Below, one piece after another: positions 9,655 to 18,477 of a stretch of 64,000 nt of DNA; position 1 is the stretch's first letter, and the number at the start of each line of letters is the position of its first letter. Origin of the DNA: Thiocapsa rosea (lineage in GTDB: Bacteria; Pseudomonadota; Gammaproteobacteria; Chromatiales; Chromatiaceae); contig NZ_RBXL01000001.1 of the NCBI RefSeq assembly GCF_003634315.1, positions 5,808,501 to 5,872,500 of the forward strand, in the 5' to 3' direction. Below the pieces are notes generated by a model. The model worked only from the letters and a program-made list of their open reading frames with translations, made no database searches and was not told where the DNA came from. The position numbers and the translations under genes were made by a program.

Positions 9655-11523
9655 GCCTTGATCATCGATTGGTCCACTGTTGCTAAGCCGCCACAGGAAC
9701 GAGGTAAGGCTGCCTTGCCGGGCGCGGTCGTCGTCGGGCCGGTCGGGCGGGCCAGGGCATGCGCTCGAGCACCTGCTCGAACAAGGATGGGTGGGGTTGA
9801 GCGAAGAAGCGCTCGGCGGCCGTGGTGCCGTCGGGCCGCTTGATCGCAAAGTTGTGCAGGGCGGTCAAGACCTGCTGCTTGCGCGGACTGAGTCGGTGAT
9901 GCCCGTGCTGATAGAGCGCGAGGAAGCCGTTGCGTCCCTCGACACAGGAGCTGCTGCGCTGGAACAGATCGGCACACTCCCCGGCGACCTGCTCGAGATG
10001 GTGACGGGTCTGCGGATCCAGCGACTGGATCGGGTGCGAGGGCTGCCTCAGCGGGGCGAGACGCTGCGCACTCAGTGCTCGGAGTCGATGACGGGGCTCG
10101 GCGCGGGTGCTGCGTGCGGCGACGCGCTCCAGATAAAGCGCCGGGATCAGATCGTCGAGCATCGCCTGCTCGATGGCCGATGCCAGGTCCAGCGCCTGCA
10201 CCCGGGTGTTGACCATCATGAAGAAGAAGGTCAGCGTGGCGACGAGGCTTTGAGTCAGGCGCTTCGCCTTGGCCAGATGTGCGCAGAGACGCTCGGAAAG
10301 ATCCGCTTCCTCGGCGATCGCCTCCAGGCGCGCAAACAGCGTTCCCAGACGCGCCTCCAACTGCTCGGGGGTTTGCGCCTGTCCCTGTTGGATCTCGTAG
10401 GGATGATCGACCTCGCTGAACGCACCGATCAGGGCTTTGGCCTCGGCGCGGTGCGCGTGGGCCTGCTCGCGCGCAAGGCTGGCTTGGACGTAAGCGCTCA
10501 GCGCCTCGTCGATGCGCGCGGCGAACGCCGGCGGGCGCCCGGGGCCGTGGCGGCGCCGATGATAGGCCTGCTCGGCGGCGCATTCGTCTTGCCAGCGCGC
10601 CTTCGCCTCGGTCTCCGCCGTCTCGGCCTGTTGCTCGGCGCGCTTCAGCGACAGACTCATCGCCTGGCTGACCTCATGCTGCAGATGAAACAGGTCCGTG
10701 GCATGGTGTGCGCCCAGATCACGCTCGACATGCGCCAACAGCCCCTTGGCCTCATCGCTGGTGCCTTGCACCACCGTGACATTCAGCCCCTCGAGTCCAC
10801 CCTCGAGCGCCCGTGTCCAGGCCGCCGCCGAGCGCTCATCGCTCCTGTGCTCGAGCAGGATGAAGTTCGAGACCGCATCGATGCCCACCAAACGCATGCC
10901 GTCTTTCCACGTCTCATCTTCGGCGATGCTCAGTGTGCGATGGGGCATGGCTTGGGCCAGCGTCCCGCGCAGTTCGGTGGCGGCGGTGACGATCTGCTCC
11001 TCCAAGCCGGCATGGAACGCCTGCTGCGCACCGTAGGAGGCGCCGATGAATGCCGACAGCCCACTGCGCTCGAGAAAATCGCAGACCACGCGCACGCCCG
11101 CGCCGCCCTGCTCGCCGATGCTCCAGTGCGCGGCAACCAGGATCCGGCGCAGCCACACCACGCCCTCGGGCGTCTCGACGAAGGCCGACAGCGCCGCCGG
11201 CGCCGATGGCGCAGGGGACGCGTTCCAGTGACGCAGGGTGCTGCGCGCCACGCCGGCGCCGCTGACCGCCGCGCGTTGACTCTGCCCATCCTGCTGGGCT
11301 TGCGCCACCGCATGCAGGTGCTTGGCGCGATCCAAGCGATCGTGGATTGGCGTGGGGCGTCGATCTGCACTAGAGTCGACACAGGCAGGAGCATCGGACA
11401 ACGGCGTTTCCCTCGGTCAGTTTGCACTTCCAAGGGTACGCCTCCCCGGCGCTCCTGCCACTCCTTCAGGATGCTTGATCGCCTACCGAAACACGCGGTT
11501 TTGGACCAACCGATGATCAAGGC
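9655..11523 (-). mobile_element. Insertion sequence of 1869 bp inside hsdS
   Basis: The ends form terminal inverted repeats of about 21 bp: the left end reads GCCTTGATCATCG(A)TTGGTCC and the right end is its inverse complement with G in place of A. The element is flanked on both sides by the 10-bp direct repeat CGACCGCAGG (9645-9654 and 11524-11533), the target duplication. Removal restores the hsdS frame exactly, which fixes the boundaries. It carries one gene, on the minus strand. The near-perfect ends and duplication suggest a recent insertion. Confidence 0.93.
9683..11401 (-). CDS. Transposase-like protein of the IS (DUF6399-type, uncertain family)
   Basis: The only gene of the insertion sequence, 572 residues, filling nearly the whole element. 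It has an N-terminal region with a helix-turn-helix-like segment (SGAGVARSTLRHW), acidic residues in an RNase-H-like middle part (TLSIAEDETWKDGMRLVGIDA; VVQGTSDEAKGL) and a C-terminal SSSCVEGRNGFLALYQHGHH motif typical of DUF6399-like putative transposases. The start is TTG at 11401, which is not certain. I recognise it as a transposase by its position, the terminal repeats and this motif, but cannot name the IS family. Confidence 0.75.
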   Translation of the reverse strand: MSDAPACVDSSADRRPTPIHDRLDRAKHLHAVAQAQQDGQSQRAAVSGAGVARSTLRHWNASPAPSAPAALSAFVETPEGVVWLRRILVAAHWSIGEQGGAGVRVVCDFLERSGLSAFIGASYGAQQAFHAGLEEQIVTAATELRGTLAQAMPHRTLSIAEDETWKDGMRLVGIDAVSNFILLEHRSDERSAAAWTRALEGGLEGLNVTVVQGTSDEAKGLLAHVERDLGAHHATDLFHLQHEVSQAMSLSLKRAEQQAETAETEAKARWQDECAAEQAYHRRRHGPGRPPAFAARIDEALSAYVQASLAREQAHAHRAEAKALIGAFSEVDHPYEIQQGQAQTPEQLEARLGTLFARLEAIAEEADLSERLCAHLAKAKRLTQSLVATLTFFFMMVNTRVQALDLASAIEQAMLDDLIPALYLERVAARSTRAEPRHRLRALSAQRLAPLRQPSHPIQSLDPQTRHHLEQVAGECADLFQRSSSCVEGRNGFLALYQHGHHRLSPRKQQVLTALHNFAIKRPDGTTAAERFFAQPHPSLFEQVLERMPWPARPARRRPRPARQPYLVPVAA

Positions 11524-12963
11524 CGACCGCAGGCTGAAGCGTATTACCAATGCAAAGACAATAAGCTCCGACCAAACGCCCAATCGCGCGAAACAGCGTT
11601 TAGAAGCAGGCGATGTGCTGGTTTCGATGACACGGCCAAACCTCAATGCAATCGCTCTCGTACCCGAAGACCTCGACGGGGCGATTGGCTCGACCGGCTT
11701 TTATGTTCTCCGCTCGAAATGGGTGGCTCCAAAGTTTCTGTTCTACCTGGTACAAACACGCGAGTTCATCGATCAAATGACTCTCCGCGTGCAAGGCGCA
11801 CTTTATCCAGCGGTTCGACCAAGAGATGTGCTGGCCTTCACCTTCGCGCTTCCTTCAGCCTCGACACAACGCAGAATTATCGCGAAGATCGACGCTCTCT
11901 TCTCAGAGCTCGACAAGGGCGTAGAAAGCCTGAAGACCGCCCGCGAGCAACTCAAGGTCTATCGCCAAGCCGTCCTCAAGCAGGCGCTCGAGGGTAAGCT
12001 CACTATCCAGTGGAGGAAAGAGAACAAGGAAAAACTCGAGCTACCCGAGCAAATTCTGAAGCACATCCAGAAGGAACGCGATGCCCGCTACGAACAGCAA
12101 CTCTTGGGTAGGAAAGATGCCATTAATGCCTCGGAGTCAAATGAAAACGAGGTTAAGAAAACCCGGAAGCCCAAGACGTCTGAATGCGCAGATATGCGCA
12201 ACACTTTTTTAGTCGAGATTCCTAAGGAGTGGACTTGTGCGCCGATAAAGGATCTCAATTCTGATGTTTTTGATGGTCCATTTGGCTCCCATCTGAAGAC
12301 CCATGATTATGTAAGCGAAGGTGTTCGTGTTATCAGGCTAGAGAATATCGGACATCTGGTATTTGTGGACAGCAAGCAATCGTTCGTAACCTTTGAAAAA
12401 TACCAAACGATAAAAAAACATACGGTTCATCATGGAGACGTGATTGTTGCCTCTTTCGTGACGGATAGTATACGCGCAGCGATACTTCCTGAAACCGTTG
12501 ATCTCGCCATCAACAAAGCGGATTGCTTTTGCCTGCGCCTTTACGGCGAGTCGGTTCGTAACGACTTCGTGGCAGCGTTCCTATCAACGCGGTCCGCCTA
12601 TAAACAAATTGAATCGGAAGTTCACGGGGTTGGACGCCCGAGGATAAACACTGCCCAACTAAAGAATTTTACAATTCCCGTCTGCTCACGAGAAGAGCAG
12701 AATCTAATCATGCAATTATTAAGCGAAAAATTGTCGTTAATCGAGAATCTGGATTCATTAATCGATTGCGAAATTCAAAGATGCGAGGTGCTCCGCCAAT
12801 CTATCCTCAAGAAAGCCTTCTCCGGCCAACTCGTCCCACAAGATCCCAATGACGAGCCCGCTTCGGTGCTTCTCGAACGTATCCGCACGGAGAAGGCGGC
12901 CCAGGCCAAGACCACCAAGGACAGCGTCAAACGCCGGACTCGCGTCAAGCGGGCCGCGCCGAC

Positions 12964-13605
12964 ATGACCGTCCCCGACCAACCGAAGCTCTACCACATTG
13001 CCCATGTCGATCGGCTGCCGTCGATCGTCACTGATGCCTGCCTCTGGTGCGATGCCGAGATCGTCCGACGCGCGCCGTCGGGGACCACCATCGGGATGAC
13101 GAGCATCAAACAACGGCGGCTCACCGAGCTGACGCTGACAAGCCATCCGGCTCTGAAGGTCGGCGACTGCGTGCCGTTCTATTTCTGCGCACGATCGATC
13201 ATGCTCTACCTGATCCATCAGGCGAACCATCCCGAGCTGGCGTATCGCGGCGGTCAAGGCCCGATCATCCATCTGCAGGCCGACCTCAACGCTTGTGTTG
13301 CTTGGGCCGACGAACATGGACAGCGATGGGCCTTCACCCTATCGAACGCGGGCTCGCGCTTCTTCGAGGATCGCTGCGACCTCGCACAGTTGCACGAGAT
13401 CGACTGGCAAGCGGTCGAAGCCAGGCAGTGGCACACCTGCAAAGAAGGCAAGCAGGCCGAGTTTCTGCTGGAGCGTCGCTTCCCTTGGCACCTGATCGAG
13501 TGCATCGGTGTCTACTCACAGGCCATGTTGCAGCAGGTGTCCCGTGTGTTGCCGCCGGACGGACATCGGCCAAACGTCGAAGTCAGAACAGATTGGTATT
13601 ACTGA
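12964..13605 (+). CDS. darT: DarT-type DNA ADP-ribosyltransferase toxin (DUF4433)
   Basis: Toxin that links ADP-ribose from NAD+ to thymidine in single-stranded DNA. The 213-residue product matches the DarT layout: N-terminal KLYHIAHVDRLPSIV NAD-binding start, the YFCARSIMLYLIHQAN region and a late AEFLLERRFPW with the presumed catalytic Glu. It starts inside the hsdS stop (ATGA overlap), so its translation is coupled to the specificity subunit, and is followed 16 bp later by its macro-domain antitoxin. Placement inside a type I R-M operon suggests a phage-defence role. The IS insertion upstream in hsdS could change its expression. Confidence 0.88.
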   Translation: MTVPDQPKLYHIAHVDRLPSIVTDACLWCDAEIVRRAPSGTTIGMTSIKQRRLTELTLTSHPALKVGDCVPFYFCARSIMLYLIHQANHPELAYRGGQGPIIHLQADLNACVAWADEHGQRWAFTLSNAGSRFFEDRCDLAQLHEIDWQAVEARQWHTCKEGKQAEFLLERRFPWHLIECIGVYSQAMLQQVSRVLPPDGHRPNVEVRTDWYY

Positions 13606-13621
13606 GACGGAAACGCCCAAG

Positions 13622-14698
13622 ATGATCGAATACAAACACGGCGATATTCTGTGCGAGGATGCCGAGGCGCTGATCAATACGGTGAATTGCGTTGGCGTAA
13701 TGGGCCGCGGTATCGCGCTTCAGTTCAAAAAAGCCTTCCCGGAAAATTTCAAGGCGTATGCGGCGGCATGCCGGAACGCCGAGGTTCAGCCCGGGAGGAT
13801 GTTCGTCTTCGAGACCGGGCAACTCACCAACCCGCGTTACATCATCAATTTCCCCACCAAGCGTCACTGGCGCGGGGCGAGTCGGATGGAGGACATCGAC
13901 GCGGGCCTCGATGCGCTGGTGGAGACGCTCCAGCGTCACGACATCCGCTCCATCGCCGTCCCGCCCTTGGGCAGTGGACTGGGCGGGCTCGACTGGTCGG
14001 CGGTCCGCCCACGTATCGAGTCCGCGTTGCGTCACCTGACGGACGTGCGCGTGGTCATCTACGAGCCAAAAGGCGCTCCTCCGACCGAGACAATGGTCCG
14101 CAACCGCAAGGTACCGAAGATCACCGCCGGGCGTGCCGCGCTGGTGGAGCTGATGAACCGCTACCTCGATGGACTGCTCGATCCCTCGGTCACGTTGCTG
14201 GAGGTGCATAAGCTCATGTATTTCATGCAGGAGGCAGGCGAGCCGCTGCGGCTCAAGTATGTGAAGGCCGCATATGGCCCCTATGCCGAAAACCTGCGTC
14301 ATGTGCTGAATGCCATCGAGGGGCATCTGGTTGCCGGCTATGCCGACGGCGGCGACGCACCGGGGAAACAACTCACGCTGATACCGGGCGCGGTTGCGGA
14401 TGCCGCGCTGTTCCTGCGGCAACATCCGGAAACGCAAGCCCGGTTCGATCGCGTCTCGGCGCTCGTTGACGGCTTCGAAAGCCCGTCGGGCCTAGAGCTT
14501 CTGTCTTCGGTGCACTGGATCATGAAGCGCGAGTCCATCGCATCCCCGGCTGAGTTGGCCGACCGGCTCTACGCCTGGAGCGAGCGCAAGCGCCGCTTCA
14601 CACCGCGCCAGATCGGGATCGCCATTGATGTGTTGACGAGTCACGATTTGGCCGGCGGTAAGCGCGGGCACACATCAATGCCGGTCAGGCAAGTGTGA
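13622..14698 (+). CDS. darG: DarG-type macro-domain antitoxin
   Basis: Antitoxin that removes ADP-ribose from DNA and also binds DarT. The 358-residue product has an N-terminal macro domain (about residues 1-150) with GDILCEDAEALINTVNCVGVM and PPLGSGLGGLDW, typical of TARG1/DarG ADP-ribose binding, then a C-terminal domain (about 165-345, KLMYFMQEAGEPLRLKY...YGPYAENL) of the kind that binds the toxin. The ATG at 13622 is used; the open frame extends further upstream into darT. It ends just before a small convergent ORF. Confidence 0.9.
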   Translation: MIEYKHGDILCEDAEALINTVNCVGVMGRGIALQFKKAFPENFKAYAAACRNAEVQPGRMFVFETGQLTNPRYIINFPTKRHWRGASRMEDIDAGLDALVETLQRHDIRSIAVPPLGSGLGGLDWSAVRPRIESALRHLTDVRVVIYEPKGAPPTETMVRNRKVPKITAGRAALVELMNRYLDGLLDPSVTLLEVHKLMYFMQEAGEPLRLKYVKAAYGPYAENLRHVLNAIEGHLVAGYADGGDAPGKQLTLIPGAVADAALFLRQHPETQARFDRVSALVDGFESPSGLELLSSVHWIMKRESIASPAELADRLYAWSERKRRFTPRQIGIAIDVLTSHDLAGGKRGHTSMPVRQV

Positions 14699-14864
14699 CG
14701 CGAAAGCGTCCAACAGGCCTCCGGTCGAGCTTCTCCTCGATCACGGCGATCGGCTCGCCGGTCTCGATTGCGGTCGAGCTAGCCAACCCGCGCACGCGAT
14801 TGCGTCGAGCCTTCACGGGCTCTTTCAGGTAAGGATTCGTATGGGACAGTGTGTTGTTTTTCAT
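14685..14864 (-). CDS. Small hypothetical protein, 59 residues
   Basis: Minus-strand ORF between darG and hsdM, overlapping the darG 3' end by 14 bp. The product starts MKNNTLSHTNPYLKEP and contains ASSTAIETGEPIAVIEEKL. A HTNPYL...SS.AIE pattern occurs, as far as I recall, in small uncharacterised proteins near toxin-antitoxin genes. There is no clear ribosome site. It might be an antitoxin-like gene or chance. Confidence 0.35.
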   Translation of the reverse strand: MKNNTLSHTNPYLKEPVKARRNRVRGLASSTAIETGEPIAVIEEKLDRRPVGRFRVTLA

Positions 14865-14926
14865 GCGTTGATGATAACGCCAAACGCCATTCCACCAGTG
14901 CTCCGAGATGCAGGAGTGCCCCGCGC

Positions 14927-16414
14927 ATGAACGCCTCCACCATAATCTCCAAGGTCTGGGGCTTCTGCACCACACTGCGTGACGACGGCGTGGGCTATGG
15001 GGATTATCTGGAGCAGCTCACCTATCTGATCTTCCTGAAGATGGCGGCGGAGTATGCCGGGCCGCCGTACAAGCGCGATGTCGGTATCCCGGACCGCTAC
15101 AACTGGCAGAGCCTCAAGGCCCGGCGCGGTGCCGAGTTGGAGGCGCACTACATCGATCTGTTGCGCGAGCTGGGCACACGGCCCGGGATGCTGGGCAAGA
15201 TCTTCACCAAGGCGCAGAACAAGATCCAGGATCCGGCCAAGCTCTCACGTCTGATCGCGATGGTGGACGAGGAGCAATGGGTCGTGATGGGTGCCGATGT
15301 CAAAGGCGACATCTACGAAGGGCTGCTGGAGAGGAACGCCGAGGACACCAAGTCGGGCGCCGGCCAGTATTTCACGCCGCGCGCCCTGATCCGCGCCATG
15401 GTGGAATGCGTGCGACCGGAACCGGGCAAGACGATTGCGGATCCGGCCTGCGGGACCGGCGGATTCTTTCTCGCCGCTTACGATTTCATCACCCACTCGG
15501 GGAATTACCACCTCGACAAGGCACAGAAGGCATTCCTGAAGCATGAGACCTTCCACGGTCACGAGATCGTCGCCAATACGCGGCGGCTGTGCCTGATGAA
15601 TCTCTTTCTGCACAACATCGGCGAGATCGACGGCGAAGGGATGATCTCATCGCAGGACGCGCTGGTGGCCGCCAGCACGCGAAGCTATGACTACGTGCTC
15701 GCCAATCCACCCTTCGGAAAAAAGAGCTCGATGAGTTTCACCAACGAGGACGGAGAGGCAGACACCGAGGAGCTGACCTACAACCGTCAGGACTTCTGGG
15801 CGACGACCTCCAACAAACAGCTCAACTTCGTGCAGCATATCCGCACCATGCTGAAGACCACGGGGCGCGCGGCCGTGGTGGTGCCCGACAACGTGCTCTT
15901 CGAGGGCGGAGCCGGCGAGACCATCCGCAAACAGCTGCTGAAGACCACTGACCTGCACACCATCCTGCGTCTGCCGACCGGAGTCTTCTATGCCCAAGGC
16001 GTCAAGGCCAATGTGATCTTCTTCGACAACCGTGTCGCGAGCCCCGACCCCTGGACGCGGGAAGTCTGGTACTACGACTACCGCACCAACGTGCACCACA
16101 CCCTGAAGAAGAAGCCGATGCGGTTCGAGGATCTGGCCGACTTCGTCGCCTGCTACAACCCGTCGAATCGCCACAAGCGCAAGCCGACTTGGGATGCCGA
16201 CACCAACCCCGAAGGGCGCTGGCGGCGTTTCGGCTACGAGGAGCTGGTCGCGCGGGACAAGACCAGCCTGGATGTCTTTTGGCTGAAGGACAAGACGCTT
16301 ACGGATCTCGACAACCTGCCCGAGCCGGACGATCTGGCGGCGGAGATCATCGAGAACCTGGAAGCCGGTTTGAATAGCTTTCGGGAGGTTCTCGCCGGAC
16401 TCGGAAAACCCTGA
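14927..16414 (+). CDS. hsdM: Type I DNA methyltransferase M subunit
   Basis: N6-adenine methyltransferase subunit of the R-M system. The 495-residue product has the HsdM N-terminal helical domain (residues 1-140), SAM-binding motif I DPACGTGG at 172-179 and catalytic motif IV NPPF at 260-263, an NPPY-class adenine motif. The ATG at 14927 follows CAGGAG; the longer frame upstream has no family similarity. It is separated from hsdS by darT-darG, and the stray order R-S-DarTG-M suggests the toxin pair entered an older operon or travels with it. Confidence 0.95.
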   Translation: MNASTIISKVWGFCTTLRDDGVGYGDYLEQLTYLIFLKMAAEYAGPPYKRDVGIPDRYNWQSLKARRGAELEAHYIDLLRELGTRPGMLGKIFTKAQNKIQDPAKLSRLIAMVDEEQWVVMGADVKGDIYEGLLERNAEDTKSGAGQYFTPRALIRAMVECVRPEPGKTIADPACGTGGFFLAAYDFITHSGNYHLDKAQKAFLKHETFHGHEIVANTRRLCLMNLFLHNIGEIDGEGMISSQDALVAASTRSYDYVLANPPFGKKSSMSFTNEDGEADTEELTYNRQDFWATTSNKQLNFVQHIRTMLKTTGRAAVVVPDNVLFEGGAGETIRKQLLKTTDLHTILRLPTGVFYAQGVKANVIFFDNRVASPDPWTREVWYYDYRTNVHHTLKKKPMRFEDLADFVACYNPSNRHKRKPTWDADTNPEGRWRRFGYEELVARDKTSLDVFWLKDKTLTDLDNLPEPDDLAAEIIENLEAGLNSFREVLAGLGKP

Positions 16415-16574
16415 TTAAGCTGCCTATGAATGGCGGATTTTTGTGGATCATTAACCGCGATTCGGTTGGCCGACTCGGGTACTCGCTTCAGCATTCGCTC
16501 AAGGGTGACCCGAATTCGGTCGGCGTTCTTAAGGCGTCGGCAACGTCCGATCGAGCCATTTCAGGGGACATCGC

Positions 16575-17219
16575 ATGAAGGTTGCCGGTTTGTTCAGCGG
16601 CATCGGCGGGTTGGAGCTGCCCTTTCGGGCGCGGGGGGCACACACCGCACTGCTCTGCGACTCCTGGGACGCCTCGCGCAGTGTCCTCGCGGCGCGTTTT
16701 CCGGAGGTGCCGCTGATCGAGGATGTCCGCACACTCGATGCGCTGCCCCGAGGTGTCGACGTCGTCACCGCCGGCTTCCCCTGCACTGATCTCTCACAAG
16801 CCGGGCGAACTGCGGGCATCAAGGGCGAGGCATCCGGACTCGTTGCCCACGTCTTCCGATTGCTTCGGCATCACGACGTCGAGTGGTTGGTCCTCGAGAA
16901 CGTCAGGAATATGCTCGTCCTTGATCGCGGCCGCGCCATGTCGTATCTGGTCTCTGAGCTTGAGCAGCTCGGCTTTCGCTGGGCCTATCGCTTGGTCGAC
17001 TCGCGGTTTACGGGTGTGCCGCAAAGGCGCCACCGGGTCATCTTGATGCACGCCGTCGCGTCGAATCGATACCAAACGGATTCACCATGCGGTGGACTGA
17101 CCTCGAGCCTGAGCCGGGTCTCCTTTTCGCACTGGAGATTGAAAGACCTTGTAGAGGACATCATCGGCCAAGCAATCTCGCGGGACCGGATCGGCTGGGC
17201 TCACCTCGAAGCGGATTGA
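16575..17219 (+). pseudogene. C5-cytosine DNA methyltransferase, 3' truncated
   Basis: The 214-residue product has C5-methyltransferase motif I (LFSGIGGLEL), motif IV with the catalytic Cys (AGFPCTDLSQ, about residue 71), motif VI (ENV) and motif VIII (QRRHR). Similarity ends after VILMHAV. The target-recognition domain and motifs IX-X, expected in the next 100-200 residues, are missing in all frames before the REP/RAYT region begins. The catalytic core is there, but without the recognition domain it should be inactive. Probably truncated by rearrangement at the REP region. Confidence 0.75.
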
Positions 17220-17588
17220 GGCTGCTCAGCCGGATGCCCCTACTCCGGCGAAATCGTTTCGCTGGACGGAGTCGCGTCGGCCTGAGCATCATTGCTGCTC
17301 ACGCAGGTGAAGCGCAAGAGCGCCACCCCGGGATAGTCGACTTGCAGTCGACATCTTCACGGCTTATTAACACGAAGCCCTCCAGCAGTCGTCGAGTTGC
17401 CCTCGATACGACCGCCTAAGGTCGCGCTTAATCGGATCCGGGGTGACGCCGCGATGGTGGAAGATGTCGACTGCAAGTCGACTATCCCAGGAGTGTCGCG
17501 GGCATGAGCAGTGAAGATGTCGACTGCTGAGTCAACTATCCGGGGGTGGATTCGACTCTGCAGCGGCTGGACTCAGGGAGACCGTGAC
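17220..17588. repeat. REP palindromes upstream of the RAYT gene
   Basis: No gene is supported in this stretch. Three REP units built on GTCGACT-GCA-AGTCGAC lie here: an inverted unit at 17327-17358, a direct unit at 17460-17488 (GAAGAT before, TATCCC after the palindrome), and a degenerate direct unit at 17511-17544 (GTCGACTGCTGAGTCAAC). They are the presumed substrates of the adjacent RAYT. Confidence 0.85.
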
Positions 17589-18314
17589 GTGGATGCGACC
17601 GGACCATCTCGATCCGTTTCTTCGGGTCAGCCATCGACACCGACGGATGCGCGTTGGCGTTCGAGGACTTTTCTACCGCACTTCGATGTTCCGGGGCTGG
17701 TCCAGCACATCACCTTTCATCTGGCCGATTCGCTGCCCAAAGAGGCGCTTCGACGGATGCAGACGGAGGTCGATCTGATGCCTGAGTCTGTTCGGGCGGT
17801 CGCTCGCCGGCAACGGATCCAGGAGTTATTGGACCAGGGGATCGGCAGTTGTGTGCTGCGCCATCCCGAGTGTGCCGAGATCGTGCAGGCGTCGTTGTTG
17901 TTCGGTGACGGGGAACGCTATCGGTTGTGTGCCTGGGTGGTGATGCCGAATCACGTTCATGTCTTGATCGAGCAGGTCGCCGGCTGGCCGTTGTGGAAGG
18001 TGGTGAAGGCTTGGAAGCGACATAGCTCGCGGCAGATTCATCGGCTTGGGTTCGGGATAGGAGAGTCGCATCGTACCGGCGAAGAAGTCGACTGCAAGTC
18101 GACCACCCCAGGCGGGTCTGCGCTTTGGCAGAGGGATTATTGGGATCGATATATTCGGAACGACCGGCATTTCGTAGCGGCCAAGCAGTATGTCGAAGCG
18201 AATCCCGTGGCCGCGGGTTTGGTGGGGTCGGCCGAAGAATGGCCCTGGGGAAGTGCGTGGTTTAATCGACTCTCTCGGGAACCGCCCTCATCGCCAAATG
18301 GATCGAAACCTTGA
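17589..18314 (+). CDS. REP-associated tyrosine transposase (RAYT, Y1_Tnp/HUH)
   Basis: Single-domain HUH nuclease related to IS200/IS605 transposases, thought to mobilise REP palindromes. The product has the HUH pair in VVMPNHVHVLIE, the KAWKRHSSRQIHRL helix with its downstream LWQRDYWDRYIRN segment, and ends with YVEANPVAAGLV typical of RAYTs. GTG 17589 is one possible start; the frame is open from 17511, inside a REP. Codons at 18081-18109 are a complete REP unit in frame, adding about 10-13 residues (EEVDCKSTTPGGS) between the REP-binding helix and LWQRDYW. Flanked by REPs on both sides. Confidence 0.9.
   Translation: MDATGPSRSVSSGQPSTPTDARWRSRTFLPHFDVPGLVQHITFHLADSLPKEALRRMQTEVDLMPESVRAVARRQRIQELLDQGIGSCVLRHPECAEIVQASLLFGDGERYRLCAWVVMPNHVHVLIEQVAGWPLWKVVKAWKRHSSRQIHRLGFGIGESHRTGEEVDCKSTTPGGSALWQRDYWDRYIRNDRHFVAAKQYVEANPVAAGLVGSAEEWPWGSAWFNRLSREPPSSPNGSKP
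18081..18109 (+). repeat. REP unit inside the RAYT coding sequence
   Basis: GAAGAAGTCGACTGCAAGTC followed by GACCACCCC matches the REP units flanking the gene (GAAGANGTCGACTGCAAGTC then GACNATCCC). It is read through in frame as EEVDCKSTTP without a stop. Confidence 0.93.
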
Positions 18315-18332
18315 GTCAGAGCCGGCAAGCCG

Positions 18333-18364
18333 CCCGGGATCGTCGACTTGCAGTCGACTGCTTC
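18333..18364 (-). repeat. REP unit, inverted, downstream of RAYT
   Basis: The inverse complement of the unit (CCCGGGATCGTCGACTTGCA then GTCGACTGCTTC). Immediately after it, a GGGTCT hexamer is repeated about four times (about 18370-18396). Confidence 0.85.
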
Positions 18365-18477
18365 CTCCGACTGGGTCTGGGTCTGGGTCTGGGTCTCGTC
18401 TGTGGATGCGACTCGCTGCGGCCTTGGAGGCGTTGCGAGCTGCGCAATGATCGAAGTGTGTCGCGGTCAAGAGCGTT

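Larger units (their letters stand above)
9544..12967 (+). pseudogene. hsdS: Type I specificity subunit, interrupted by an insertion sequence
   Basis: DNA-recognition subunit, split by an IS at 9655-11523. The left part (9544-9654, starting VNQNKISLGE) and right part (11534-12967) rejoin in frame when the IS and one 10-bp target copy are removed, giving SSIDRRLKRITNAK and an HsdS of about 515 residues. The right part keeps the rest of target-recognition domain 1, the central conserved region (QRRIIAKIDALFSELDKG), domain 2 and the C-terminal conserved region (LRQSILKKAFSGQLVP). The start could be GTG 9544 (SD-like GGAAGCGAAGG upstream), ATG 9481 or GTG 9475. Domain 2 (about 12100-12790) is clearly more AT-rich than its flanks. 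The stop overlaps darT. Confidence 0.9.

Noticed and set aside
9680..12967. A single 1095-residue plus-strand frame through the IS and into hsdS
   Set aside because: The first 600 residues are the antisense shadow of the IS transposase; terminal repeats and the target duplication show that only the part after 11533 is hsdS.
17087..17419. Frameshifted continuation of the C5 methyltransferase
   Set aside because: The ORF in the other frame has no motif IX/X or recognition-domain features and runs into a REP.
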